This document shows, in pieces, positions 18,131 through 26,826 of a DNA stretch of 55,097 nt. Position numbers and translations under genes: made by a program. Position 1 is the first letter of the stretch; the number at the start of each line of letters is the position of its first letter. Below the pieces are notes generated by a model. That model worked only from the letters and a program-made list of their open reading frames with translations, ran no database searches and was not told where the DNA came from. Origin of the DNA: Methylocystis sp. (GTDB lineage: Bacteria; Pseudomonadota; Alphaproteobacteria; Rhizobiales; Beijerinckiaceae); NCBI RefSeq assembly GCF_021731785.1, contig NZ_JAKFWS010000022.1, forward strand, positions 1-55,097, written 5' to 3'.

Positions 18131-18654
18131 CAGACAGGATTTATAACGTGCTGTTTCTCTGTACCGGCAACAGCGCGCGTTCGATCATGGCCGAGGCGCT
18201 GCTGCGCGCGCGCGGCGGCGGCCGGTTTAACGCCTATTCCGCCGGCAGCCACCCCAAGGGAGCGGTGAATCCTTACGCGCTGACAACGCTGGAAACGATG
18301 GGCCTTCCTGCTGAGGGCTTTCGCTCAAAGAGCTGGGACGAGTTCGCCGGATCGGACGCGCCGCGCATGGATTTCGTCTTCACCGTCTGCGACAGCGCGG
18401 CCGGCGAAATCTGCCCGGCCTGGCCCGGTCAGCCAATGACCGCACATTGGGGGATCGAAGACCCGGCGGCGGTGGAAGGCACCGACATAGAGAAGCAGCG
18501 CGCCTTCGCCACCGCCTTCCGCTATCTGCGCAACCGGGTCGATCAGTTCTGCGCGATTCCATTGCATCGTCTTGACCGACTCGCGCTCAGCAAGCGTCTG
18601 CGCGAGATCGGCGAGATGGAAGGCGCAACGCCGCCGAACGCCATAGCGGACTAA
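18127..18654 (+). CDS. arsC: Arsenate reductase, low-molecular-weight phosphatase type
   Basis: The 175-residue protein reduces arsenate to arsenite. It has the LMW-PTP P-loop CTGNSARS near residue 12 with the nucleophilic cysteine. A second conserved cysteine follows in FTVCDSAAGEICP. It is longer than the 130-140 residue minimum by a helical C-terminal extension typical of alphaproteobacterial members. It overlaps arsR by 4 bases and is 3 bases from acr3. Confidence 0.92.
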   Translation: MTDRIYNVLFLCTGNSARSIMAEALLRARGGGRFNAYSAGSHPKGAVNPYALTTLETMGLPAEGFRSKSWDEFAGSDAPRMDFVFTVCDSAAGEICPAWPGQPMTAHWGIEDPAAVEGTDIEKQRAFATAFRYLRNRVDQFCAIPLHRLDRLALSKRLREIGEMEGATPPNAIAD

Positions 18655-18657
18655 GCC

Positions 18658-19728
18658 ATGACCACTTTCGAACGTTATCTTTCGCTCTGGGTCGGGCTCT
18701 GCATTATCGCAGGAGTCGCGCTCGGCCATTTCGTTCCGGGCGTGTTTCGCGCGATCGGCGCGATCGAAATCGCAAAGGTCAATTTGCCGGTCGCCGCGCT
18801 GATCTGGCTGATGATCACGCCGATGCTGATGAAAATCGACTTCGCCGCGCTTGCCGAAGTCGGGCGTCACTGGCGCGGCATCGGCGTGACGCTTGTCATC
18901 AATTGGGCGGTGAAGCCTTTTTCGATGGCGCTGCTCGGATGGGTCTTCATCGGCTATCTGTTTCGACCCTATCTGCCGGCGGACCAGATCGATTCCTATA
19001 TCGCCGGCCTCATCCTGCTGGCGGCGGCGCCTTGCACCGCGATGGTGTTCGTTTGGTCGAATCTCACCAAGGGCGAGCCGCATTTCACCTTGAGCCAGGT
19101 CGCGCTCAATGACGCGATCATGATCGTCGCCTTCGCGCCAATCGTGGGGTTGCTGCTTGGACTGTCGTCGATCGTCGTGCCTTGGGACACGCTGTTCCTG
19201 TCGGTCGTCCTTTATATCGTCGTTCCGGTGATCGCCGCTCAGATCATGCGCAAACGGCTGCTTGCGGCGGGCGGCGAAAAGCGTCTCGCACAGTTGCTCG
19301 CGCATGTCGGCCCGGCGTCGCTTATCGCGCTGCTCGCAACGCTCGTCCTGCTCTTTGGTTTTCAGGGAGAGCAGATCATCCGGCAGCCGGCGATCATCGC
19401 CATGCTCGCGGCGCCGATTCTGATCCAGGTCTATTTCAACGCCGGGCTCGCCTATCTGCTCAATCGGGCGGCGGGAGAGGCGCATTGCGTCGCCGGCCCC
19501 TCCGCCTTGATCGGCGCAAGCAATTTCTTCGAACTCGCGGTCGCGGCGGCGATCAGCCTGTTTGGCTTTGATTCTGGCGCCGCGCTCGCCACGGTCGTCG
19601 GGGTCCTGATTGAAGTTCCGGTAATGCTGAGCGTCGTCTGGATCGTGAATCGAAGCAAGGGCTGGTATGAGCGCGGAGCGCTTCGATCGCCCGATCGAAT
19701 CTCCGCGCCACCCATCGATCTGCCTTAA
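18658..19728 (+). CDS. acr3: ACR3-family arsenite efflux permease
   Basis: The 356-residue protein has about ten membrane helices and exports arsenite using the proton gradient. The diagnostic ACR3 segment AAPCTAMVFVWSNLTKGEP with the essential cysteine is at about residue 120-140. Others are NLPVAALIWLMITPMLMKID near the start and AGPSALIGASNFFELAVA near 280. It completes the arsR-arsC-acr3 operon. Confidence 0.95.
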   Translation: MTTFERYLSLWVGLCIIAGVALGHFVPGVFRAIGAIEIAKVNLPVAALIWLMITPMLMKIDFAALAEVGRHWRGIGVTLVINWAVKPFSMALLGWVFIGYLFRPYLPADQIDSYIAGLILLAAAPCTAMVFVWSNLTKGEPHFTLSQVALNDAIMIVAFAPIVGLLLGLSSIVVPWDTLFLSVVLYIVVPVIAAQIMRKRLLAAGGEKRLAQLLAHVGPASLIALLATLVLLFGFQGEQIIRQPAIIAMLAAPILIQVYFNAGLAYLLNRAAGEAHCVAGPSALIGASNFFELAVAAAISLFGFDSGAALATVVGVLIEVPVMLSVVWIVNRSKGWYERGALRSPDRISAPPIDLP

Positions 19729-19731
19729 CGA

Positions 19732-20169
19732 TCAGCAGAGGCGGTAACCATATGCCGCGAGCTGCCGGCCAGTGATGCGCAGCATCGGTCCGGGCGCTTG
19801 ATTGCCGTTGCGGTAGACGTGAGCCATGAAGACCCGTCGCAAGGCGGGCTTATAATGGGCGGCGAACACCGCGGTCATGCGAGGATCGATGACGCCCCCC
19901 TCGGGCCCGCCAAACCAAGGCGCATGGAAGCCGAACACCGCGCCCTCGGAAACACATGAATTGTGAGACGCCAAATAGAGCGTGCATGAGGAATCGCACT
20001 CGGTCGGGCCGATCCGAATATGCTCCCCCCGAGCCTCCGCCCGCGCAAGCCTGGCTTGATATTTCTCCACGCGCCCGCCGTAGTCCGGGGCCATCACGTC
20101 GAAAGCGTGCGCTGGAGCCGTCAAAAGTACAGCCGTCATCATTCCTGCAAGACCGAGAGATCGCAGCAT
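19732..20169 (-). CDS. Exported protein with ClpP-like serine/histidine spacing, unknown function
   Basis: The 145-residue product has a signal peptide (MLRSLGLAGMMTAVLLTAPAHA) and a mature domain of about 120 residues. The segments CDSSCTLYLAS (about residue 60) and AVFGFHAPW (about 80) have the Ser-then-His layout of periplasmic proteins distantly related to the ClpP/crotonase fold found in Rhizobiales. Cysteines at these positions and at the very C-terminus suggest disulfides. Enzymatic activity is only a guess. It is convergent with acr3, with 3 bases between stops. Confidence 0.75.
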   Translation of the reverse strand: MLRSLGLAGMMTAVLLTAPAHAFDVMAPDYGGRVEKYQARLARAEARGEHIRIGPTECDSSCTLYLASHNSCVSEGAVFGFHAPWFGGPEGGVIDPRMTAVFAAHYKPALRRVFMAHVYRNGNQAPGPMLRITGRQLAAYGYRLC

Positions 20170-20522
20170 AGGAGTTCCTTTTTGGGGCGCTCGTTAGTGG
20201 CGGCCGCGCCGCCGAATGGCTGTCAGGGCTCAGTCGACCGAGCGCATGTCTCGGGCCCTTCGGGAAGGGGAAGGGCTGCGACTCGCGCCTCCTCCAGCTT
20301 CAGCGTTTCATTTCTAAACTAAAGGCCAATTGCACTGCAAGCGGGGCCTTAACTTTGTGGTTAAATTTTTTTGAAGATGACGCTTGCCGAGTTCGAAATC
20401 CGCCCTAACGCCCTAAGCTCGACAAGAAGACCCCAGAAGGAATGGCCCTCAACAACCGCGGCTGATCCATTCCCCCAAAGCGCTATATTCATTTTTCCCG
20501 CATTCGCAAAGGCGCCAAAGGT
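20170..20522. other. Divergent intergenic region, no gene recognised
   Basis: These 353 bases separate the exported protein gene from the redox fusion gene. They include an AT-rich segment around 20300-20375 that could carry promoters for one or both directions. No tRNA, riboswitch-like structure or terminator was recognised. Confidence 0.5.
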
Positions 20523-21653
20523 TTGAGACTCCTTCCATTTCGCGTCGCACTCGGCGTTCTTCTCGCCCTCGCCTTCGCGTGGCTGCAACTCGCAGAGCGA
20601 CTCGTCTCGCAGCCTGCGCAAATCGAATGGCGAGAAGATGGCCGTCTGCATGTGTTTTTCTCGCCCGACTGCCCGCATTGCCATGAAGCCATCGAGTTCC
20701 TGAAAGAGCGACGCAAGATCGATTACGTGCTGCACGACGTTTCGAAGCCCTCGAGCGAGGCGCTCTTTCAACGCGTCGTGAAGCATTACGGCATAGAAGA
20801 CCCGGCCGTTCCCCTCTTCGTGCACGGCTCGCGTTATGTGATCGGCTTCGACTCAGTCGAAACGACGGGGCGCGAAATTCTCGCGCTGCTTTCAAATCCA
20901 GAAACTGTCGCGCGACGCGCGGCCGAGTCGAAAATCGTCATTCCTTTCATCGGGGAAATCGATCCGACACACCACTCTCTTCTCGCGCTTACTGCGCTGA
21001 TGGGCCTGTCCGACGGGTTCAATCCATGCGCGATGTGGGTGTTGATCTATCTGATATCTCTTATCGTGAATATTCAGGATCGGCAAAAAATCTGGTGGCT
21101 GGTCGGCACGTTCGTGCTCGCGTCGGGAGTCTTATACTTCCTGTTCATGACCGCATGGCTGAACACTTTTCTATTCATTGGATATATTCGTCCGCTCACG
21201 CAGCTCATCGCGCTCACGGCTATTGGATTTGGCCTCGACCATCTCATCGGCCTCGTCGCGGCGCGCGGCGAGGTCGTCTGCGAAGTGGACAACATAGAGC
21301 AACGCCAGCGCACAATGCGATGGGGGCGCGAAATTGTCGCGGCACCCGTGGGGATAGCAAGTCTCGTCATGGTGATCGCGCTCGCCTTTGCGGTGAACGC
21401 GATCGAGTTCATCTGCTCCGCGGCGCTGCCGGCGATCTACACGCACTTGCTCGCGTTGACCGATCTCCCCATCGCTTTGCATTACGCCTACATCGGGCTC
21501 TATGTCGTGTTTTTCATGCTGGACGATCTCATAATCTTCGGGCTCGCGGCCTTCGCCGTGCAGAAACTCGTCAATACCCGTTACGCCGCCATCAGCCGCA
21601 CAATCGGCGGAGTCATCCTTATTGGCCTCGGCGGTTGGATGCTGGCGCGTTGA
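20523..21653 (+). CDS. Thioredoxin-like domain fused to a CcdA/DsbD-type membrane domain
   Basis: The 376-residue protein has an N-terminal anchor (residues 5-22). An extracytoplasmic glutaredoxin/thioredoxin-like domain carries C50-P-H-C53 in FSPDCPHCHEAIEFL. A C-terminal domain of about six helices (150-376) follows. That domain has single cysteines in DGFNPCAMW (C169) and EFICSAALP (C298), matching the paired membrane cysteines by which CcdA/DsbD pass electrons across the membrane. The likely role is delivering reductant to periplasmic thiols. The start is TTG at 20523; an AAAGG lies close upstream. No substrate protein is adjacent. Confidence 0.8.
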   Translation: MRLLPFRVALGVLLALAFAWLQLAERLVSQPAQIEWREDGRLHVFFSPDCPHCHEAIEFLKERRKIDYVLHDVSKPSSEALFQRVVKHYGIEDPAVPLFVHGSRYVIGFDSVETTGREILALLSNPETVARRAAESKIVIPFIGEIDPTHHSLLALTALMGLSDGFNPCAMWVLIYLISLIVNIQDRQKIWWLVGTFVLASGVLYFLFMTAWLNTFLFIGYIRPLTQLIALTAIGFGLDHLIGLVAARGEVVCEVDNIEQRQRTMRWGREIVAAPVGIASLVMVIALAFAVNAIEFICSAALPAIYTHLLALTDLPIALHYAYIGLYVVFFMLDDLIIFGLAAFAVQKLVNTRYAAISRTIGGVILIGLGGWMLAR

Positions 21654-21670
21654 CGCGAGGAGTTAGCCCA

Positions 21671-22420
21671 TTAGCGAACCTCATGTAACAGGCTCCATGC
21701 GAGGACTTGGTGGACGCCTATGCTGAGCGCGAAGCCGGCCGCGAACCAGCCGACTCGGCCATACCGCTGCGCCATCGGCATGAGCTCATGGAGCGAGACG
21801 AAGATCATCGCGCCAGCGGCAACGGCCAGAAAGTAGGGATTCAGCTCGGCGTATGCGTCTGTCGCCAGCAGACCGGCGATGGCTCCGACCGGCTCCGCGA
21901 AGGCCGAGAGTATCGCAGCGCTGATCAGAAATCGTTTGCTTCTGAGAGTGATTGCCGGAACGGCGACCGCCAGTTCCTCGGGCAAATTATGGAGAGCGAT
22001 CGCTATAGCCACGAAAACGCCAAGCGATGGCGATGCAAGGAAGGCGTTCGCCATGGCGAAGCCCTCAACGACGTCATGAAGGATGAGGCCCATCGCCACC
22101 AGATAAACGGAATTAGCAAGGCGAACGTCAGCTTCGCCGTGCTCGGCGATAAGATGAATATGGGGTATCGAGAAATTGGCGAGCCAAAGAATTGCGGCGC
22201 CGATCGCCACGGTCAAACCGGCATGCGGCGGCGTGATCTTGGCGCACGCTTCGGGGATTAGCTCCAACCCCGCAATCAAAAGCATGATTCCAGTCGAGAA
22301 GCCGATGCCTGCCGCGATGGCCCTGTCGTTTTCTCGGATCAGCAACGCCAGCAGGACGCCCATGACGGTCGTGACGACCGAAAGGAGCGAAAGGGTCAAA
22401 ACCGCAGCGTACGTTGACAT
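21671..22420 (-). CDS. ZIP-family divalent metal transporter
   Basis: The 249-residue protein has about eight membrane helices. The two metal-site helices are present: LHDVVEGFAMA (helix IV pattern H-D/N-x-x-E-G) and IALHNLPEELAVA (helix V, H-N-x-P-E). A histidine-rich loop (PHIHLIAEHGE, about residue 86-96) precedes them. The family, including ZupT, imports zinc, iron or manganese. It follows a ferritin-like gene on the same strand by 9 bases, so the pair may handle iron or another metal together. Confidence 0.88.
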   Translation of the reverse strand: MSTYAAVLTLSLLSVVTTVMGVLLALLIRENDRAIAAGIGFSTGIMLLIAGLELIPEACAKITPPHAGLTVAIGAAILWLANFSIPHIHLIAEHGEADVRLANSVYLVAMGLILHDVVEGFAMANAFLASPSLGVFVAIAIALHNLPEELAVAVPAITLRSKRFLISAAILSAFAEPVGAIAGLLATDAYAELNPYFLAVAAGAMIFVSLHELMPMAQRYGRVGWFAAGFALSIGVHQVLAWSLLHEVR

Positions 22421-22429
22421 AAGTAGCGC

Positions 22430-22846
22430 TCAAAATGAGCGCGATTCGCGGTCCAAACAGTGGCGGAACGCGGGCAGATGGCGTTCTTGCGACGCCTGCT
22501 GGAGCCGCTGCAGGATTTCGCGCGCCCGTGGATCGCTGACTTGCGTCATCAGCCGACCATACATCGCTGCATTCTCGATCTCGGCCTCGACGCCCGCCCT
22601 GCACGCTTCAAGAAGGCTCGCCGCCGCCGGAACGCATCCCGCCCATCTGTCCTTCGGTGGCTCGACACCGAACTGTCTGAACAGAGCAAGCAACGCGCTC
22701 GCATGGCGTTCTTCAGCTTCAATGATGTTCACGAAAGGTCTGACCGGCCCGAACCGGTCGATCACGCTCTGGTAGGTCGCGCGCGCTTTATATTCGTCGT
22801 CGAGCGCCTCACGCAGCACTTCGATCGTCTTCTCGTCGACGGACAT
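22430..22846 (-). CDS. Ferritin-like diiron protein
   Basis: The 138-residue all-helical protein shows a duplicated four-helix-bundle pattern: E18 in DDEYKA, E45-x-x-H48 in EAEERHAS, glutamates around 87-91 in VEAEIENAAMY, and ERH at 121-123. This fits a rubrerythrin/DUF2202-type diiron site, though I cannot confirm every ligand. It lacks the rubredoxin tail of rubrerythrin. The stop is 9 bases before the ZIP transporter start, implying a metal-handling operon. Confidence 0.82.
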   Translation of the reverse strand: MSVDEKTIEVLREALDDEYKARATYQSVIDRFGPVRPFVNIIEAEERHASALLALFRQFGVEPPKDRWAGCVPAAASLLEACRAGVEAEIENAAMYGRLMTQVSDPRAREILQRLQQASQERHLPAFRHCLDRESRSF

Positions 22847-23095
22847 GCCGCAATCTCCTATTTAAATCACGCCAAACTTAAAATGGGCGGTAATGCGCTC
22901 GAGGCCAAGTAGGCGTCGCACTGGAGATGGCGGGAGTTTCGGCGAAAATATGCGCGCGCGAGAGCGTCAATTCGCCACGGCGAGCCGCGCCGCATCGTCG
23001 AGCCGCACGCTTGAATTTACGTAGCGCGGCTCTTATCCATCAAACAAGCGCGCATCGTGCTCGCCGGATAACTCGCTTTTCAAGGAGACGCGGCG

Positions 23096-23656
23096 ATGAC
23101 GACTGATGCGGAACGGCGCCAAGTGCGCGAGGTCGTGGGCGTGTTCAACGACGCCGATACGCTTCAAGACGCCATAGACGAGTTGATGTCGTCGGGCTTC
23201 GATCGCGCGGAGATCAGTCTGCTCGCCAGCGAGGAGGCCGTCGACGAGAAACTCGGGCACAAATACAAGAAGGTCACCGAACTCGAAGACCAGAACGCGG
23301 CGCCGCGCACGCATTATGTGTCGGTGGAGTCGATCGGCGATGCGGAAGGCGGCGTGATTGGGGGCTTGGTATATGTCGGCGCCGGCGCGGCGATCAGCGC
23401 CATTTTCGCGTCAGGCGGCGCCCTGGCCACTGTGATCGCAGGCGCGCTGCTTGCGGGAGGAAGCGCCGGCGTGCTCGGCGCGGCGTTGGCGAGGCTGATC
23501 GGCGAACGTCACGCGAAACACCTCGAAGAACAGCTGCGCCACGGCGGCTTGCTCCTCTGGGTGCGGACCTGGGACGCCGAGCGCGAACGGAAAGCGAAAG
23601 AGATTTTGGCGCGGCACTCCGGGCGGGACGTTCACGCGCATGTGGTGGCGGCCTGA
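23096..23656 (+). CDS. General-stress-like protein with central glycine-rich membrane segment
   Basis: The 186-residue protein has an N-terminal domain that resembles general stress protein 17M (REVVGVFNDADTLQDAIDELMSSGF). A glycine/alanine-rich hydrophobic stretch (about residues 85-140) then has two hairpin-like membrane helices, and a charged C-terminal helix ends the protein. GGAG lies about 10 bases before the ATG. Proteins of this layout are linked to stress responses; the molecular role is unknown. It converges with ppk2. Confidence 0.75.
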   Translation: MTTDAERRQVREVVGVFNDADTLQDAIDELMSSGFDRAEISLLASEEAVDEKLGHKYKKVTELEDQNAAPRTHYVSVESIGDAEGGVIGGLVYVGAGAAISAIFASGGALATVIAGALLAGGSAGVLGAALARLIGERHAKHLEEQLRHGGLLLWVRTWDAERERKAKEILARHSGRDVHAHVVAA

Positions 23657-23671
23657 GGGTCCGCCTAGACT

Positions 23672-24673
23672 CTAGCGCTTGCGCTTCTTCTCGACATCCA
23701 TCGCAAGCGACTTGCCCAAAATGTGCTCGTCGCGCCCGATGACATGGGCGCTGGAGCCGACGATGAGCGGATCCGGCCCGTGCACGACGCCGTGCTCCTT
23801 GTTCGGATAATCGAGGCTTGACAAAAAGTGCTGCATGCAGTTGAGGCGGGCGCGCTTCTTGTCGTCCGATTTGATGACGATCCAGGGCGCGTCGGCGGTG
23901 TCGGTGAAGAAGAACATCGCCTCCTTCGCCTCGGTGTAATCGTCCCATTTATTCATCGATGCGCGATCAATCGGCGACAGCTTCCATTGTTTTAATGGAT
24001 CGTTCATTCGCGACCGGAAACGACGCTCCTGCTCTTCGCGCGTCACCGAGAACCAATATTTGTAGAGATGAACGCCGGAATTGACGAACATGCGCTCAAG
24101 GTCGGGACATTGGCGCATGAAGTCGAGATATTCGTTCGGCTTGCAGAAATTCATTACGCGCTCGACGCCAGCGCGGTTGTACCAGGAGCGGTCGAAGAAA
24201 ACGATCTCTCCGGCCGCCGGCAGGTGCTGGATGTAGCGCTGGAAATACCACTGGGTCCGCTCGCGCTCCGATGGCTTCTCCAGGGCGACGACCCGGGCGC
24301 CGCGCGGATTGAGATGCTCCATGAAACGCTTGATCGTGCCGCCCTTGCCGGCCGCGTCACGCCCTTCGAACAGCATGACGATGCACTGACCCGTCTCCTT
24401 CACCCAGTTTTGCGCTTTCAGGAGCTCCACCTGGAGGAGCTCCATGTGCTTCAGATAGACCTTTTCGCTCAGGCGCGTCTTGTAGGGAAATTCGCCCGAT
24501 TCAAACGCCTTGCGGATCGCCTCGGAGTCGGCGCGCAGACGGCGGATATCCTGGTGCAGCGCATGGGCGCGCGCCTCATGTTCGACCCCGCGAATGACCG
24601 CGGCCCCCTCCTCGATTTTCGGCGCCGCAGCCGCTGAGCCGGCTTCGGCGACGGGGTCCACGGTCTCGTCCAT
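23672..24673 (-). CDS. ppk2: Polyphosphate kinase 2
   Basis: PPK2 uses polyphosphate to phosphorylate nucleotides, mainly regenerating GTP or ATP. The 333-residue protein has Walker A in FEGRDAAGKGGTIKR (about residue 100), Walker B in VFFDRSWYNRAGVER (about 160) and the lid arginines RRFRSRMNDPLKQWKLS. Length fits single-domain class I enzymes with an Ala-rich N-terminal extension. AGGGGAG before the ATG at 24673 supports this start over longer in-frame options. Confidence 0.94.
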   Translation of the reverse strand: MDETVDPVAEAGSAAAAPKIEEGAAVIRGVEHEARAHALHQDIRRLRADSEAIRKAFESGEFPYKTRLSEKVYLKHMELLQVELLKAQNWVKETGQCIVMLFEGRDAAGKGGTIKRFMEHLNPRGARVVALEKPSERERTQWYFQRYIQHLPAAGEIVFFDRSWYNRAGVERVMNFCKPNEYLDFMRQCPDLERMFVNSGVHLYKYWFSVTREEQERRFRSRMNDPLKQWKLSPIDRASMNKWDDYTEAKEAMFFFTDTADAPWIVIKSDDKKRARLNCMQHFLSSLDYPNKEHGVVHGPDPLIVGSSAHVIGRDEHILGKSLAMDVEKKRKR

Positions 24674-24918
24674 TGTCTCGACTCCCCTCTTCGGCGCAAG
24701 CGCGGCCTGGCGCTCTCCGGATTTTAGGAGCGCAGGCGCTGCTTCAGGTGCGCGGCGACACTGCAAGCTTTAGAAATTCAAAAGCAATAGCGCATATCGC
24801 CGCGTCGGCGGTCCGGTCGCGGCGCGGCGCGGCGCATTGCAACGCGCGCGCCCGCTCCCTATAGTCCGCCGCCAAAAGCCGGAGAGCCGGCTCGAACGCA
24901 CCCAAGGAAGCATTCCTC

Positions 24919-26826
24919 ATGTTAGAAGGCCTGCGCGTCGCTTCGCAGAACTGGATCGGCCGCGCCATTATGGCGCTGGTGATGGGCGTTATCGTGGTCA
25001 GTTTCGCGATCTGGGGCGTCGGAGACGTTTTTCGCGGCATGACGTCACAACGGCTCGCCCGCGTCGGCGGCGGCGAAGTCTCCGTCGAAGCCTACCGCGC
25101 CGCTTATCAAAACGAGCTTCGACGCATTCAACAGCGGATGCGGCGCGCGATCACCAACGAGGAAGCGCATCAGTCGGGCCTGGACCTGCAGATTTTGGAG
25201 CGTCTGGTCACCGAAGTCGCGCTGGATCAAAAAGCGCATCAACTCGGACTGGCGGTCAGCGACGACACCGCCCAGCGCCTGCTCGCGTCTGAAAAAGCGT
25301 TCCAGGGCCCGGATGGCAAATTCGACGCCGCGCGCTTCAAGCAGATCGCCAATGACGCCGGCTTCAGCGAGCGCGGCTTCCTCGCCGATCAGAAAAACGC
25401 CTATTTGCGCAAGATGGTCACGGATGTCGTCGTCGCCGGCGTCGAGCCGCCTAAACTCATGATCGAAGCGATCCACCGCTTCCGCAATGAATCACGAACG
25501 ATCGACTACGTCATTCTGCCGCCGTCCCTGGTCGCCGCAGCAGCCGCGCCGTCCGACGAGGAACTCAAAAAATATTTCGGCGAGCGGGAGCAGACCTTCC
25601 GCGCCAAGGAATATCGCAAACTGACGACGCTGGTCGTCAGCCCGGCCGCGATCGGCAAGCCGGAAAGCGTTTCCGCTGAGGACGCGCGCAAGTTTTACGA
25701 CGAAGTGAAGTCGAAGCGCTATGGAACCCCGGAAAAACGCGACGTGCGGCAAATCGTGTTCAAGACCGACAAGGAAGCTGAAGAGGCGCTCGGCAGGCTG
25801 AGAGCCGGCGCCGATTTTGAAGCGCTGGCGGCGGAGCTAAAATTCAATTCCAAGGACGTCAATCTGGGACTGGTCGAGCAACGCGATTTCGGCGATCCCA
25901 GGGTCGGGGCGGCCGTTTTCGCGCTCCCCCAGCCGGGACTGACCGAGCCGGTCCATACGGCCTTTGGCGCCGTCGTGTCGCAAGTCAAAAGCATCACCCC
26001 CGCCGTCTACGCCAAGACCTTCGAACAGGCGGAGCCGGAACTTCGCGCTGAAATCGCCGCGCAGCGCGCGACGCCCGAAGTGCGCAAGCTCCACGAGGCC
26101 ATCGAAGATCAGCGCGCCTCCGGCAAGACGCTGGCCGAAGCCGCGAGCGGCGTGGGACTGGAGACGAAGGTCTATGACGGCGTCGACGACGCCGGCAATG
26201 ATCGCAGCGGCAAGCCGATCGCAAGCCTTCCGGCGGGTCCGGACCTCGTTAAGGCCGCCTTCGCGTCGGACATCGGCGTCGACAACGACACCGTCGCGAC
26301 CCGGGACGGCGGCTATGTCTGGTATGAGGTCAACGGCATCGAGCCTGCGCGGCAAAAAACTTTCGATGAGGTGAAGGAGGCGGTCGCCGAGGCGATGCGC
26401 AGCGAAGCGGCGCAAAAGGCGCTCGCCGCCAAAGCCGAAGATATTGTCGCCAAGCTGGCCGCCGGCCAGCCGATCGAAGACCTCGCCAAGCAGCTCGGCG
26501 TTCAGGCGCAGCGCGCCAATGACGTGAAGCGCGAGGCGCGTCCGGACTTCACCTCGAACGTGATCGTTCAATTCTTCGACGTCGCGCCGCGCAACGCCGG
26601 CTCCGTCGTCGTCGATAATGGACGACTGGTGTTTTTCGTGCGCGACGCAACGACCCCTGTTTTCGATCCTAATTCAATCGAATCGAAGACGATCGCTCAG
26701 CAATTGCAGCCGGCGTTGCATAACGACCTGCTGGAGCAATATGTCGGCGGTCTGGAGAAGGCGCTCGGCGTCGACATCAACCAACGGGCGCTCGTAGCCG
26801 CGACCGGAGCGGAACGCGACAGGTGA
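24919..26826 (+). CDS. ppiD: Membrane-anchored peptidyl-prolyl isomerase (PpiD/SurA-like)
   Basis: The 635-residue protein has one N-terminal membrane anchor (about residues 14-36, RAIMALVMGVIVVSFAIWGV) and a periplasmic SurA_N-like chaperone domain with FQGPDGKFDAARFKQIAN. A parvulin domain follows at about residues 270-360 (RDVRQIVFKTDKEAEEAL to VHTAFGAVVSQVK). It helps fold outer-membrane and periplasmic proteins. Its stop overlaps the trpE start (GTGA), a linkage seen in other alphaproteobacteria, so trpE depends on this transcript. Confidence 0.92.
   Translation: MLEGLRVASQNWIGRAIMALVMGVIVVSFAIWGVGDVFRGMTSQRLARVGGGEVSVEAYRAAYQNELRRIQQRMRRAITNEEAHQSGLDLQILERLVTEVALDQKAHQLGLAVSDDTAQRLLASEKAFQGPDGKFDAARFKQIANDAGFSERGFLADQKNAYLRKMVTDVVVAGVEPPKLMIEAIHRFRNESRTIDYVILPPSLVAAAAAPSDEELKKYFGEREQTFRAKEYRKLTTLVVSPAAIGKPESVSAEDARKFYDEVKSKRYGTPEKRDVRQIVFKTDKEAEEALGRLRAGADFEALAAELKFNSKDVNLGLVEQRDFGDPRVGAAVFALPQPGLTEPVHTAFGAVVSQVKSITPAVYAKTFEQAEPELRAEIAAQRATPEVRKLHEAIEDQRASGKTLAEAASGVGLETKVYDGVDDAGNDRSGKPIASLPAGPDLVKAAFASDIGVDNDTVATRDGGYVWYEVNGIEPARQKTFDEVKEAVAEAMRSEAAQKALAAKAEDIVAKLAAGQPIEDLAKQLGVQAQRANDVKREARPDFTSNVIVQFFDVAPRNAGSVVVDNGRLVFFVRDATTPVFDPNSIESKTIAQQLQPALHNDLLEQYVGGLEKALGVDINQRALVAATGAERDR

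Noticed and set aside
18325-19485. 386-codon minus-strand frame across arsC and acr3
   Set aside because: Both plus-strand genes are well identified and overlap in an operon; the frame is rich in Arg, Asp and Gln and resembles no family.
20349-20364. CtrA-like box TTAAC-TTTGTGG-TTAA
   Set aside because: The half-sites are separated by eight bases after TTAA, one more than the N7 spacing of the CtrA consensus.
23394-23948. Minus-strand 184-codon frame across the end of the stress-protein gene and ppk2
   Set aside because: It overlaps both well-supported genes and is an Arg-rich shadow frame.
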